Below are positions 1 through 11,900 of a stretch of 64,000 nt of DNA, one piece after another. This DNA is from Hermatobates lingyangjiaoensis (lineage: Eukaryota; Arthropoda; Insecta; Hemiptera; Hermatobatidae): contig JAPFBL010000114.1 of assembly GCA_026182355.1 (NCBI GenBank), forward strand, positions 307,501 to 371,500. Reading direction: 5' to 3'. The notes under the pieces were generated by a model. That model was not told the DNA's origin. It saw only the letters and a list, made by a program, of their open reading frames with translations, and did not search any database. Each line of letters starts with the position of its first letter. The stretch's first letter is position 1. Made by a program: the position numbers and the translations under genes.

Positions 1-246
1 CTACAATTTAGTAGCAGTAACAAATTTCATGTTACGAAACATGAGTGCCCCAAAACTGTGCAACGGGACACGACTCTGAGTTCGTGCTCTACACAGATAT
101 GCCATAGAGGCGGACATAATGACTGGATGTGGTATTGGGGAGACTGTGTGTATACTTCACATACCATTGATTCCGAGCCACTGTCTGTTTACGTTGAAAT
201 GATTGCAAAGTCCGGTCAGAGTCTATTTCGCAATGACGTTAACTAA
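1..246 (+). CDS. Open frame entering from window edge, possible partial exon or decayed gene
   Basis: The frame is open from base 1 to a TAA at 244-246, giving about 81 codons with no ATG near the beginning, so a real start or splice acceptor would lie outside the window. The predicted peptide has five cysteines, a W-x-W-Y-W-G-D-C cluster in the middle and balanced polar residues. That composition is less skewed than the Lys/Asn/Ile/Phe-rich translations of the surrounding AT-rich DNA. The local base composition is also clearly GC-richer than the next kilobase. I recognise no domain. It could be the last part of an exon, the end of a decayed mobile-element gene, or chance. Confidence 0.25.
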   Translation, partial: LQFSSSNKFHVTKHECPKTVQRDTTLSSCSTQICHRGGHNDWMWYWGDCVYTSHTIDSEPLSVYVEMIAKSGQSLFRNDVN

Positions 247-419
247 GTCGCAAAGGGAGACTTCATCTAACGCAGGAATACAAGGTAGCAAAACCAAGTT
301 TTTCTCACATGGTCAAATGTAGTTTACATGCTCAACGGTCAGAGGTTTCAACTCTTTCTTCTACCATGAACCTGAAGGACAGACAGCTAATGTAGTGTAT
401 AAGCTGGAGGCATTTGTTT

Positions 420-575
420 AACACTGTAGTAATAATGGTATTTTCTACTATTCTATAATTTCTAATGACATTTTGAAATACCAAAAATGACGGAACTTCT
501 GATTCCTCCGTGGTATAGCCGAAAGGCAATAGGCACACGGCAATAAACCAAAACAGGAACTTCTGATTCCGTCAA
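420..575 (+). repeat. Dispersed duplicate block, copy 1
   Basis: This block shares long matching runs with 1190-1325: TAATAATGGTATTTTCTACT, then a GGAATACCA-like segment, then TTCTGATTCCGTCAAAGACG followed by GGGTAC. The two copies differ by small indels. Copy 1 has an extra stretch between the two halves. The family is not identified. Confidence 0.6.
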
Positions 576-617
576 AGACGGGTACATTTGCTATGTATTA
601 TATATAACTGTCAACTT

Positions 618-965
618 TTTTTAATTTAATATTTGCTTAATAAATACACTGGTAATAATGTAAGGTATGGGACCAGAGTAGCCCAGTGGCTTGCGTGATC
701 GCCGATGACAGTAGTGCAAATGTATTATAAATAAATGTAACAAACAAATATTTTTTTGAATTTAAAATGTGGATAATATAAAAGATGGTAATAAAGTAAA
801 GGGATCTAGCCAGGGTTGCCAGTAGCTTGCTTGCTCGCCGATGACAGTAGTGCAAATGTATTATAAATAAACATAACAAAAATATTTTTTTTAATTTAAT
901 ATTTGCGTAATATAAACACTGGTAATAAAGTAAGGTATGGAACCAGAGTAGCCCAGTGGCTTGCG
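618..965 (+). repeat. Tandem repeat, about 2.6 units of 126-136 bp
   Basis: Three successive segments begin with a TTTAATATTTG / GGTAATAA stretch and carry CAGAGTAGCCCAGTGGCTTG or a diverged version, then GCCGATGACAGTAGTGCAAA. GGTAATAA recurs at about 651, 786 and 912. The middle unit is the most diverged. A short direct array of an unidentified sequence. Confidence 0.7.
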
Positions 966-1189
966 TGCTAGCTTTTGACTGGGAGCACGTTAATTAGAAC
1001 TAACTCATTTCAAGTTTTCTTTACGTTTCATACTTCAGAGTAGCCACATGTACCCTTAGAATAATTTCTGTCTGTCGGTTTGTCCACAAAATATTGCTAC
1101 CATAAGACATATAAAGCTTAAACATTGATTGTAGATTTGTGTATGTCTAACTTAAAATCTAATCTTTGTATACAGAGGCTTTTTTTTAG

Positions 1190-1325
1190 CACTGTACTAA
1201 TAATGGTATTTTCTACTATTCTATAACTTCTAATTGTAGTATTAGTATAATACTATAATTGATATTTTGGAATACCAAGTATAATAGAATTTTTGATTCC
1301 GTCAAAGACGGGTACGTTTGCTAGT
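1190..1325 (+). repeat. Dispersed duplicate block, copy 2
   Basis: Second copy of the block at 420-575, with an extra AT-rich stretch in its middle and the same CCGTCAAAGACGGGTAC end. Confidence 0.6.
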
Positions 1326-1377
1326 ATACAATATAATAAACTCCCCCATGGTAGGGTTACTACCCGTGGGGAAAAAA

Positions 1378-1460
1378 AAAAACACACACACACACACACA
1401 CACATGCACGCTCACACACATACATACACACACACGCATACACAAACACACACACAACAT
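1378..1460 (+). repeat. (CA)n microsatellite, impure
   Basis: A poly-A run is followed by long CA repeats interrupted by TGCACGCT, CATACATA and CGCATA. The apparent open frame of His-Thr repeats across it is an artefact of the dinucleotide array. Confidence 0.9.
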
Positions 1461-1559
1461 TGCCACACACACTGTCAATCTTACATTGAATTGAAATCAG
1501 TGTTCTCAGCGAGTGCTCCATTACACTGCATGAACTCCATTAAAAATCTTAAAGCGTAA

Positions 1560-4500
1560 AGCCTCTAATTGCGAGATTAATTCGCTCCTGGATCGTACTT
1601 GTATCTAGAGTTTTTCGTATCTCGAACGAATTTTCACCTTTAAAAAATAACTGAAACTAACTAATCCGTTCCCAACCTGCCAAAATCATTGATGTTAACC
1701 GTAAATAACTATACAACACATCTTGCCCGATGAAACAAACGTTCTATAATGGAACATCTTTAAAATAACTTTTTTTTTGGTCAGTAATAAAGATAGTTTT
1801 AAAATTAAAATTTATTACCTGAATCAAAAATCATCCTTCTCGAACAGTTTTATACGTAATCCATCACAAAGAACAAACTGTGCTGTTGTATATGTATTAC
1901 CTTCCCATGAATCTTTTGCCGTATATTTGTTTTGTTCAATATAATTTTATTTCATATATTTTTTTCTTTTATTATCATATGTTAGATAAAACTTGAATTA
2001 CAAGTAGGACAATTGTGCTAATAAAATAAATTAACTGATGATAAAGACAGTGATAGAAAATAATTAAAATTAAATTGAATCTAATTATAAATAAATATTA
2101 ATCAACGAAATCGAAAATTAAGTTAATTCTGTAGATATAATAATATTACTGACTAGATCAAAATGAAGAGCTTGAATTCTCAATGTATTCAAGGGAATTT
2201 AGTAGGTGCACAATATCACAAAACAACTTGAGTTTTGCTCTTGATAATTCTCATGTCGGAGACTTGTCACGTTATTTGAAGACAACGTACAGAGTAAGAC
2301 CATGTTCTTTCGATGAATTGAACTAATCTGTGCATTTAATATTCATAGAAATGACAGTTCATTACTTTGCTTGACTTCAAGTGACACTTAACGCAGACCA
2401 TCGGGGTCAAGAAGGCCACCAAACCTGTAATAGAGCGCTGACATGATCTTTAACAAGTGATAACAACCTAAATGTGGTAAAGTCTTCTTCAGAAATGTAA
2501 AGATTGTAAGTGACTCTTATACAGCACATATTAGAGTTAACAAGGCCATCAAATTACCGATACTACAATGCCATGGTCACCAACAGCTGATAAGTCCTAC
2601 ACTATTAGTCCAATCAGAGTAATTAGCTAATATCTTTGCCATAATTGCTGGCATTGTACATCCCAATCGAATACTTTAGAGCGAATGCAGCAAATAAACG
2701 AATCCCTATAGAGTACTATTCTCTTGTGTCACTCAGCTAATTTAAAAAATAATGATAAATTGGAGTTAGCATGTATTCCATAATGTTTAATACTTATTTA
2801 TATCAGCTAATGTGATTAAGAATGTAAATTAAGTTTTTCAGTTAATTAAAAACATAAAATACTGTTTTTAGTTAATATTTTCATTTCTGATAATTACAGA
2901 GGATCTCAAACATTAAGGAAGAAATAAAGTTGCGAATGACTGCTAGGTTATGAGTTTCCCGACCCTTGTATTTCTCCGTGTCTAGAAGTATTACTTCAAA
3001 AGGTACAAGTTACCAAATGCACAAGATGTCCTCGCTTATAAAATCTCTTCCACTTGCATTATAAATATAAGCATCCAATAATCCATCACAAGGCAAACGT
3101 TATAATCCCTTTGAGGTGACATCTTGATAAATAACGAAACAGAAAAACCTAAGCTTTCTCCTAAATGAAACTAAAGAGAAACTAAAGAAAGCAGTTTTTT
3201 TTAAAACCCATTGCAAAATTGTATTGTGAGACAGCTTTTGCAAAAAATTTTAACAAAAATAGCGTAATTTATACATACCAGGAATAATTCTAAACAATCA
3301 AAACTTAGTGACTGAATCAGTTTTATTCATTAAATCTTAGATATAAACGATTTCAGTGATTACCATAACAAAGGTTCTTGTCTGATTCAGTTTTGGATAT
3401 TTTCCCCACTAAAGTCCAAAGCGAGAATTTTAAAGAACCTCCCACCTTCTGCTTTTCTTCATTACTTTTTTTCCTTTCTTTGATTTCGATGATTGCTGAA
3501 GAGTAAACGCAAAAGTTCATAGAACTTTTATCTCTGTTCATGTATTCTTGTGATAAATGTTCATTTCCGTGTGGTTATGATTAGACTACGTCTTCAACCA
3601 ATACCTGTTTTCGTCAGAGTCATGAAATATAATAATCTGGAAAATTGAGGAGATGTGGGAAGAAAGTTTGGCAAGTAAAACAATATTCACCACAGAGTGA
3701 ACCAAGGAGTCAAACACCATCACGTCAGACACCAGCTGATATAATATTCTAGACATGGCAATTTTTCACATCATTAATAACATTAATTTCACTACATTTT
3801 TCCTTGCACTTTTATAAAATTTTAATTAAAGTTCAATTCTAGAAAAAAAGAATAAAGCAAAAACAAAAATCAAAAGCAGCCACGGTCCCTATAGATTAAA
3901 GAGTTTTAGGTATACATTGTATGATTTTTTAGTTTTAAGTGTGATATATATTTTATATGTATGATATATATATTGTATTAAATAAAACAATTCCATAACG
4001 AAATCCCGAAGAACACACATACTGTGTTCGGCGTGATACATTTTCCTACCTGCTGACAAGGAAATCCAAATATAGTAGTGAGTTTTGAGACCTCTTTGTT
4101 GTTTTTCCTGTAAATTAATATACATAGAGATGCTGTTCTACTGATATTCTATTTTTCCATCAACTAAACAATTAACAGTACAAGTAAAATTAGAAACGAA
4201 AGAAATAAAATAAATGTATAATTCAGAGAATTTGTAGTGGTTACAGCAATGCAAAATATTTACAGACTGATATTTGCTAGAGAGAGAAAATTTTAAATCA
4301 CTCTACTCTACAATTACGCCATTCAAATGGTCGTCCAATTTCTTATAAACTAGTGCTAAAGTTTATAAAACTGTCAGAGTTATTGATTTGCTATAGGGAA
4401 TAATCCTCCTGTCTTTATTATATCCTTTCTTGACTGTTTAACCCATGTAAATAAATGTATGTTTTGTTTTATCCAATTATCCAATAGCTGAAGCTAACTC
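1560..4500. other. AT-rich stretch with no recognised gene
   Basis: Both strands carry frequent stops. A slightly GC-richer part lies at about 2380-2660, but no domain, tRNA-like box or repeat boundary was recognised there. Confidence 0.5.
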
Positions 4501-4506
4501 AAATAT

Positions 4507-4665
4507 GTATATATATATATATACAGTTTAACACAGAGAAAAGAACACAGAAAGACACTACAGAACTCACTTCGATATTTCGACATCCGTCGTCATCGGG
4601 AAGAAGTGCAAAGTACTCGCGTTGAGAAGCAAACTGCTACTGTTTGCTTATATATATATATAACA
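4507..4665 (-). repeat. Repeat end with hammerhead-like motif (type A), flanked by TA arrays
   Basis: Bounded by (TA)n at about 4508-4524 and 4650-4662. Read on the minus strand, 4568-4608 has CACTTC at one side and GAAGTG at the other, and between them a CCGATGA core-like string, a short GAC...GTC stem and GAAATATC. Similar ends occur at 8.5, 13.1, 13.3, 15.5 and 44.0 kb. The U of the CTGATGA core is changed here, so this copy is probably inactive if it ever was a ribozyme. Confidence 0.5.
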
Positions 4666-4729
4666 AGATTTCAGAATAAACACTTGAAATAAAAATGAAC
4701 GTCCAAACACAGTAAAAAATTAGAAGAAT

Positions 4730-4772
4730 GACTAAGATCTTTCAACCAAAACAAGCAGTCTTTGTCAGAGTC
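4730..4772 (-). ncRNA. Hammerhead-like motif, type B, degraded
   Basis: On the minus strand: GACT, CTGACAA (canonical CTGANGA with the G changed), a stem-loop AGACTGCTTGTTTTGGTT, GAAA, GATC, TT, AGTC. GACT and AGTC could form helix I. The same arrangement recurs at 16136-16178 and 31001-31039. Fold-based interpretation only. Confidence 0.35.
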
Positions 4773-4792
4773 AAACTGATAAACAATTTGTG

Positions 4793-4820
4793 TGTATGTG
4801 TTTGTGTGTGTGTGTGTGTC
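4793..4820 (+). repeat. (TG)n microsatellite
   Basis: GTGTGTATGTGTTTGTGTG-type run. Confidence 0.85.
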
Positions 4821-6000
4821 GTGTACTTTAGGTGAGGGTTAAATTGTCATTTTTCCTGCCTATGCAGAGTAACGGCATATTATTTATGTTAATAGACAGC
4901 AAACGCTTTAAGATCACTTAGTTTAAGTTTGACGGGAGTTTCTTTCTCTTCAATTATAACGCCAAGGACATTGTTATAACGTAGTATATTTTATAAAATG
5001 TTCAACCTGTGCAAACTTATAAGGTAATAAGTTGCCTTTCATTAAGCTCACGTAAAACATAATTCTTAACAATATAACTGAGTGATTAATTTCATGCTCC
5101 CCAGGTTAAGTTTCACTGTGGTAAGTTGAATGTTAGAGGGCTTGAATTATCTGGAATGCATAGAATGGTAATCCTCTGTTTAGCAGGTGTTAAAAGTGTT
5201 ACGTAAAATTTAAAAGCAAGCCATAAGTGAAAGTGTTATTGCTCCAGTGGAAATGAAAGAAAATTAAAAGCAGTCTTTGAAAAAACCCCGTCTACCTCTA
5301 CAGGTTTTATTAAATAACAATAAACGGTTTAATGCAAACAATTCTTACAAATTCAATTTAATTTTATCCTTAACATAAAGAATACATTTTTTGCTCCATG
5401 TTTCTTTTAAAGAAAAACCCTTTCCCTTTCCTATTGAAGGTTTCTCCCAAGATTCCCTTATTGAATTGCCTTACTCTAACACTCTTGTAGAATACTCAAT
5501 ACAAAACCTTTATATAGGAGATTTACCAGAATTCCTTCTTTTTGGCACATGATTCATCAAAAGCACAACTTTAACCAACTTCAGCCAACAACTCTCTAAT
5601 GCAGGCAAGGCTTAAAGGTTTATCTGTTGGTCAAATTTCAGGTATATATATATATATTATATATATATTCTTTGTACAATTTAGTTCTCCTACATTTAAA
5701 TTTTAGTATTGATAACAAGATCTATAGCAAATATATCTTTAGAAAAAACAAAAATTAAATTAATTAAAATTAGTTTTGTAAATAATTTAATAGTTTTCTT
5801 AACGGAGAAAATGTCAATCTTTATGTTTCATTTGTAAAGCAATTTAACTTAGTCCCAAGAATATATTATCCTTTCTTTTGCTAATATATGACTACAGTTT
5901 GTTTGTCTTTCTAGCTTTTAAATCATGGTTCACCGTATGACGGAATAAGATCAAATTACAAATCAAATTGGTAGTGCCCATCAGCTTCTACTTCATCAAA
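4821..6000. other. AT-rich stretch, no recognised gene
   Basis: Only an interrupted (TA)n run at about 5643-5668 stands out. No frame of note. Confidence 0.5.
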
Positions 6001-6920
6001 AAGCTCTACACAGAGCTGTCAACCTGGCGCCCCGCCTACGGATCAGCTATGGGTGTGCTATTTACTTGGCGCACTGTCTACGGACCTCATGTAAAAGGGC
6101 TGGCTGTCAACATCATATCACAGCCTACAGGCCACAGCGGATGAGCTGTCAACCTGGCGCCCCACCTATGATCAACTAAAGGTGTGCTATTTATTTGGCG
6201 CACTGTCTACGTACCTCGTGTAAAAGGGCTGGCTGTCAACATCCTATCATAGCCTACAGCACACAGCGGATGAGCTGTAAACCTGGCGCCCCGCCTACTG
6301 ATCAGCTACGGGTGTGCTATTTACTTGGCGCACTGTCTACGTACCTCGTGTAAAAGGGCTGGCTGTCAACATCGTATCACAGCCTACAGCCCACAGCGGA
6401 TGCGCTGTCAACCTGGCGCCCCGCCTACTGATCAGCTACGGGTGTGCTATTTACTTGGCGCACTGTCTACGGACCTCATGTAAAAGGGCTGGCTGTCAAC
6501 ATCGTATCACAGCCTACAGGCCACAGCGGATGAGCTGTCAACCTGGCGCCCCACCTATGATCAACTAAAGGTGTGCTATTTATTTGGCGCACTGTCTACG
6601 TACCTCGTGTAAAAGGGCTGGCTGTCAACATCGTATCATAGCCTACAGCTCACAGCGGATGAGCTGTCAACCTGGCGCCCCGCCTACTGATCAGCTACGG
6701 GTGTGCTATTTACTTGGCGCACTGTCTACGGACCTCATGTAAAAGGGCTGGCTGTCAACATCGTATCACAGCCTACAGCCCACAGCGGGTGCGCTGTCAA
6801 CCTGGCGCCCCACCTACTGATCAGCTACGGGTGTGCTATTTATTTGGCGCTCTGTCTACTAACCTCATGTAAAAGGACTGGCTGTCAACATCCTAGTTTA
6901 TTAGCTGTAACCTGGCACCC
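6001..6920 (+). repeat. 130-bp satellite array, about seven units, GC-rich
   Basis: The string G(A/C)GCTGTCAACCTGGCGCC recurs at about 6013, 6143, 6272, 6402, 6532, 6661 and 6791, a period of 129-130 bp, and a decayed unit starts near 6903. Units fall into types by shared variants: units 2 and 5 share GATCAACTAAAGGTG and CGTACCTCGTG; units 1 and 4 share CAGGCCACAGCGG and CGGACCTCATG. This indicates a three-unit higher-order repeat of about 389 bp. The open frames across it (84 and 103 codons) exist because the GC-rich unit has few stops; I do not regard them as genes. Confidence 0.9.
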
Positions 6921-8150
6921 CACCTGGATTCCATGGCCCACCCAGCCCAACGGTTGCATGGAGTCAGGTTGTGAACTGCCTGACCGACACATGAATGGAC
7001 CGACACTGGAATGACTTTACATACTAAAAAGTAAGTACAATTCTTTTCCAAAAATATAGATATTTTGACAGCTAATAAACTAAACAACCTTGGAAATATA
7101 TGGAAAGTTTTCCTAATGGTTATTTTGAGATCTGTTGACAATTTTACAACACATCTTGATTCCTAATCTACTGAAGAGAACGTCATAATTCTAAAAATAA
7201 GAGTCTCATTTTAAGAATTTAATAGCAAATTTAGTTAAACTGAAAATGTTATAATATATACTACAATATAAAAATACACTCGGTGTTTTAATTGAAAAGC
7301 AAGACAATCACGTAAACATGAACTAAGTGATCCATGAGCGTCCCTGCTTTCAAACCATGAGAAAAGGACAATTTAGCTTGCCGCCATATTACACAAACAC
7401 GCACACATACAAACTAGACTAACACATCACATAATCCATATGCACGCACATATCACACACGATTCTTCAAGTCTTTATGAAGCTTAAACGATAAAAGAAA
7501 AAGGAAAACAAAAATAAATGCTCTGAGGTCTTCTACATTATAACACCAGAGAGCAAACAAACAAAGAACAAAGAAGGTAACATAAAAGTTATGCACGAGG
7601 AAGGTAACGAAACAGCTGGAGCATTCAGGTAACAATATAGCTTGATAATAAAAAAAAACATTAAAATTAAACAATACAAAGTAAACAGTAAGAAAAAATA
7701 TAATAATAAATGATTAATAAAAAAAATATATATCATTTTAATTATAAAAATCAATTTATTTTTTTTAAATAGAAAAATAAACAAACGAAACCGGAATAAA
7801 AGGACAAAAAGAAAATAAATTAAACAAAACATTAAGCTGAGCGATTAGAATCAACAAGGTGGTCAGCATTTATTTCTATTGTTTTCCTTTTTCCTTTGTG
7901 GTTTAAACTTCATTGATTGCATCACGTGTTCATTGTGATTCTTCTGCATTCAAGTTTATATATTCATTAAGTTGCACATTTATATATCAACAATATATAT
8001 ATACAATACATTCGTTGGTATTCGTCTTCTCGCCACTCAACTTCCTTTTCTCAGAACGGCCGTTCTGATAGAAATCCGTATAGAGTCAATATACGAGTAT
8101 TAAATGTGACTCTCAATATTTGTTTTTTTATTCGTGTTTTTCAAAATTTT
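6921..8150. other. No recognised gene; A-rich on plus strand
   Basis: The segment 6905-7010 next to the satellite is GC-richer and could be the satellite's flank. The region 7450-7830 is strongly A-rich on plus, so its minus-strand frames are Phe/Leu-rich low-complexity artefacts. Confidence 0.5.
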
Positions 8151-8154
8151 CAAA

Positions 8155-8157
<3 letters not shown>

Positions 8158-8194
<37 letters not shown>

Positions 8195-8195
8195 T
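8158..8195 (+). repeat. (TA)n microsatellite
   Basis: About 18 TA units followed by a short CTCGTATATGCATG stretch. Confidence 0.95.
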
Positions 8196-8499
8196 CGTAT
8201 ATGCATGTATATATGTACTCCGAGAACAGACTCTCATTCAAACATGATTCATTAAATAGTTTGCCAATCTCATTTTAATTCATTTCTGGTTAATAACCAA
8301 TACGGTAATAACTTAACGGATCTTAGTAATAATTTTTTTAGAGAATTGTTGCCTATGTTACCTGAAGAGATGGAAAAATAGTTTTAGAAAACTGCCAGAA
8401 AAGGAACGAAAAATTAACCAGAAAACGAACTAATATGAAAATTAGCAAAATATTTAATAATATATATATAAGCAATTAAATTTTCAATTTTATGAAGTA

Positions 8500-8660
8500 A
8501 ATAAAATAAATTGACAGAAAAACTCAAATAAAAGAGCTCACAAAAACTCACTTCTATATTTCGACAACTTCGTTGAAATGCCTTTGATGAAGAGGCAGTC
8601 GAAATATAGTAGTGTTTTGGGGTCTCTTTTATTTGAGTTTACCACATATTATATATATTA
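8500..8660. repeat. Inverted pair of type A hammerhead-like repeat ends
   Basis: ACTCACTTCTATATTTCGAC at about 8548-8567 is mirrored by GTCGAAATATAGTAGTGTTT at about 8613-8632. Each side carries half of the type A motif (GAAATATAG on one strand, GATGAAGAGGC on the other). Flanked by TA-rich DNA. It looks like two truncated repeat ends joined in opposite orientation. Confidence 0.5.
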
Positions 8661-8720
8661 TAAAGTATATACTATATGATATATAATATGTATATTATAT
8701 ATTTTAAATATATATGAATG

Positions 8721-8824
8721 TTCAAACCACAATAAGAAATTGGGAAAAAAGACTAAGATCTTTCAACCGCTTGTTACGGTTGAAAGATTTTAGTCTTTTT
8801 TCCCATTCCTTATTTTGGTTTGAA
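8721..8824. repeat. Near-perfect foldback of type B repeat end
   Basis: Arms 8721-8769 and 8777-8824 are reverse complements with a few mismatches, around a CTTGTTA loop. The arms carry the type B sequence (GACTAAGATCTTTCAACCG). The core CTGACGA is missing, so this is a truncated, refolded copy. Confidence 0.8.
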
Positions 8825-8865
8825 ATTGCTTGTATTAAACGTGTTTGTTGTGAAAAGTTGTGTTA

Positions 8866-8867
<2 letters not shown>

Positions 8868-8929
<62 letters not shown>
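8868..8929 (+). repeat. (TA)n microsatellite, about 30 units
   Basis: A long, nearly pure TA run starting after TTATATATATTA. The Tyr-Ile repeat frame across it is not coding. Confidence 0.95.
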
Positions 8930-8959
8930 GCTGACGGTAGAGTGAGCCACTTCTGACGA

Positions 8960-11900
8960 TGATAAGATTCAAAGTGTTGAAGTGTTCCTTGTCAGTGGTT
9001 TCCATGGAATGTGTCGTATTCTACTCGTAAACTATCTCTCGCTATGTATATTGTTAAGTGCGAAAAGAACACAAAAAAATTGCCTTATAAAGATTGACTT
9101 TAATAATTGGACCTCCGTCGTTAACAGGATAAGATCATAGTTGATGGCTTGAAATTCAAACCAAGACCAACCACTGCTCTTCGAGGCCTGAACCACAGTC
9201 TGACTAATCAGCAGGAGTGGGAAAAAGTCATGTTGGTCTGTAGGGGATAATAACTAAGATAAAAATATAGAAAATATGAACTAAACAATATTACTCATTA
9301 ATATTCAATATTAATAATTGAACATTAGTAAAAGATTAGGAATCAATTGTTTAAAGTTAGTAAGATATTAAAATAATACATAATTTGTATAATTTAAATT
9401 CTATAGCATAAATGATCAATTGTACCTATAATTCAATAAATATAATTCAATGCATATTTTTTCAATCAGTGAAGGATCCTCCTCTAATTGTGTTTATCTA
9501 GTAATCAATATAGTGACTGTTCTCAGTGTCCGCTGTGTTCCTTGGTTTCGATGAGCTATTATTCATGTTGTTATCTTAAAATCGAGTTTTCTTTGAATTC
9601 TTGATTTCTGATTCTTTATTGCAGCTATCAGTTGATTATGTTGGGGGCCAGATTTCTTTGATCTTTCAGTCTAACTAGCTATTCTTCTTACACTGGCTTC
9701 CTCTTTTTTTCTTTTTCTGTCTTTTGACTTCTCCTCTCTTCTTATTTCCATCGAATTAACATTTTTTGAATTTCTCAAATAAGAACCTTTGAGGAGATGG
9801 GTAGCCTATTTTTTTTATCAAAATATATAAAAGAAAAGTTTCACATCTAAAACAATATTGCTTGAAACAAACTAAAATAAAGTAAACAAGTAGTAATTTA
9901 ATTGTGACAGTAGCGTGCACAGCAATAAGAATTGTGAAAAGGCATATCTGCAGTCAGACAGGTGAATGCCACAATGTAAACAAATGTCAAGTTTGAACTG
10001 GTAGTTAAATTGGGGAGCTTCCCGTTTTAGGAGGGCAAGAGAGATTCCTGACAATTCTATTGTCTTCCTCCGAAAATTTAACATATGAAAGCACTTTTAA
10101 CTTTTATATAGACACCGCGACCTTCTTTTCTATAAGGATCCAACATATATATAGACAATGACTTTTAAAATAAATAGATTTTCATATTTCATTTAAATAC
10201 ACATACTCGTACACATTCATAAAACCATATCTATTTTTTTCGTTTTATCCTCCTTCAAATTATGTTGACAACATCTCCTGAACATACTCATAAAGTTTTT
10301 GCAGGTAGGAACTGTGAACATACAGTAGAAATTGAGTATTTATACCAACTTTCCAACGTATCTCCAGGGGTGTCAGCGGACATTAGAGTGTATATGGTGA
10401 CACATTCGTTTGCATTTAGCGAATTCATTGAAATTATTTTAATAATTTAGCGAGTCCAGATTGTTAAAAATGTTAAAATTCAGTTTATGTTTTAAAAGTA
10501 CAATCAGTAATAACAAGGGATGGAATACATAAAAAAAAGAAGTTCTCTTTGTAACAATTCAAAGTTATATGTACCCAATGTTGTTAAATTTGAAATCATA
10601 GCTATTTGGCGATCATAACCCGACTATTCAGTCATTGAATCTCAAAGGAGTGTTTTAGGACCTTTGAATAAAGAGGAGCGTCAGAGGGAGCCAGAGCCTA
10701 ATTTAAGCATTATTTCAAAAATCAAAAACCCCAGTCGACTTTCATCACAACGCTATAATTATATACTTTAGACAAATTAATTAAGTGCGATTAATAATTC
10801 AATTAATTGCATTTCCCTTTTTTTTTAGTTGTTTAAATTACGTAGAAATATTAATATAGACAAAAGATATTATGAAATTAAAAATATAAAAAATAATATT
10901 TATTTACTAGAAAATAATATATGGATCATACAAAGTTGTTGCAATTCAATTAATGTTAATTTAATTAATACTACTTCAATATATCATGTGTAATCTATAT
11001 AAGCACAGGAACGAGAAATGTAAATGCGTTTGATTTACATAACTTGTAAATAAATACCATTCATGACATTCTGGAATAGTAGTGGTGTTATTCACTTAGA
11101 TGTTTCAACACTTTGGGTATTTCATTATAAATGATACGCTAAAAGAATTTCTAATTTCATAGTGTTATTTAGGTTCATTTTAGCACTATTTTTATCAAAT
11201 TACTGAAAATTAACAAAAAAATGTCCTATTTATAGAAAAAATGGTCGAAAACTAAATTTTTATTGTTGAAAACTAATAAGAGGTAAAAGGTAATGCTAAA
11301 GAGAAGGTCAGGGTAGCTTGGTCGGTAGCATGCTTGCCCCTTGTGGCGAGACTCTGAGTTCAAAATGAATATCATGTTTTTCATGAGGGATTTGAGAAAA
11401 TTTTATTGAAACTTATCATCAGAGAGGAAGTAAAGGCCCAAGTCAGTTCTTGTAGAGTACTACTTAAATGCCCCTGGTTATAATGGGCTTAGCATGATAA
11501 TATTTCGAATTTTAGATTTTTCTTAGTTAACAAACTTCTTAGTCAGTTACCTAACTAAGAGAAAAAAAAGCATCGAAGACTATTATGTTAAGAAAAAAAA
11601 ACGCAATGGTTAACTTACCAGCTTTAGTAAATCACAACAAATGATTTTAAAATCTAAAAGAATTTTTTTTAAAAAATATTTGATGGTTTGCTCACCTTGA
11701 TTGTTTTGTGATCAATCAATCATCGTTATGCCTACTTGATTTTCAAACTTGCTTCATCCTAAAAGTGACTTTGATATATTTTGTGGCTTGACTTAGAGGA
11801 GGTTGTGGGTAGCCAGGATGGCCTTACGATGGCTGTTCATGTTTTGTAGCGCGTGTTCGCGAATCGTCAGCAGTGCAAAGTTTTCTACGATGACTGGCAG

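Noticed and set aside
1370..1559. His-Thr repeat open frame
   Set aside because: It is the translation of a CA microsatellite; no independent coding evidence.
6314..7014. Open frames of 84 and 103 codons
   Set aside because: They cross satellite unit borders; a 130-bp period shifts frame at every unit, so no protein repeat is maintained.
7453..7832. Overlapping Phe/Leu-rich minus-strand frames, membrane-like
   Set aside because: Caused by A-rich plus-strand DNA; two frames overlap each other and composition is low complexity.
9870..10084. 70-codon minus-strand frame with several cysteines
   Set aside because: No conserved spacing or domain recognised, no second copy, and length is within chance expectation.
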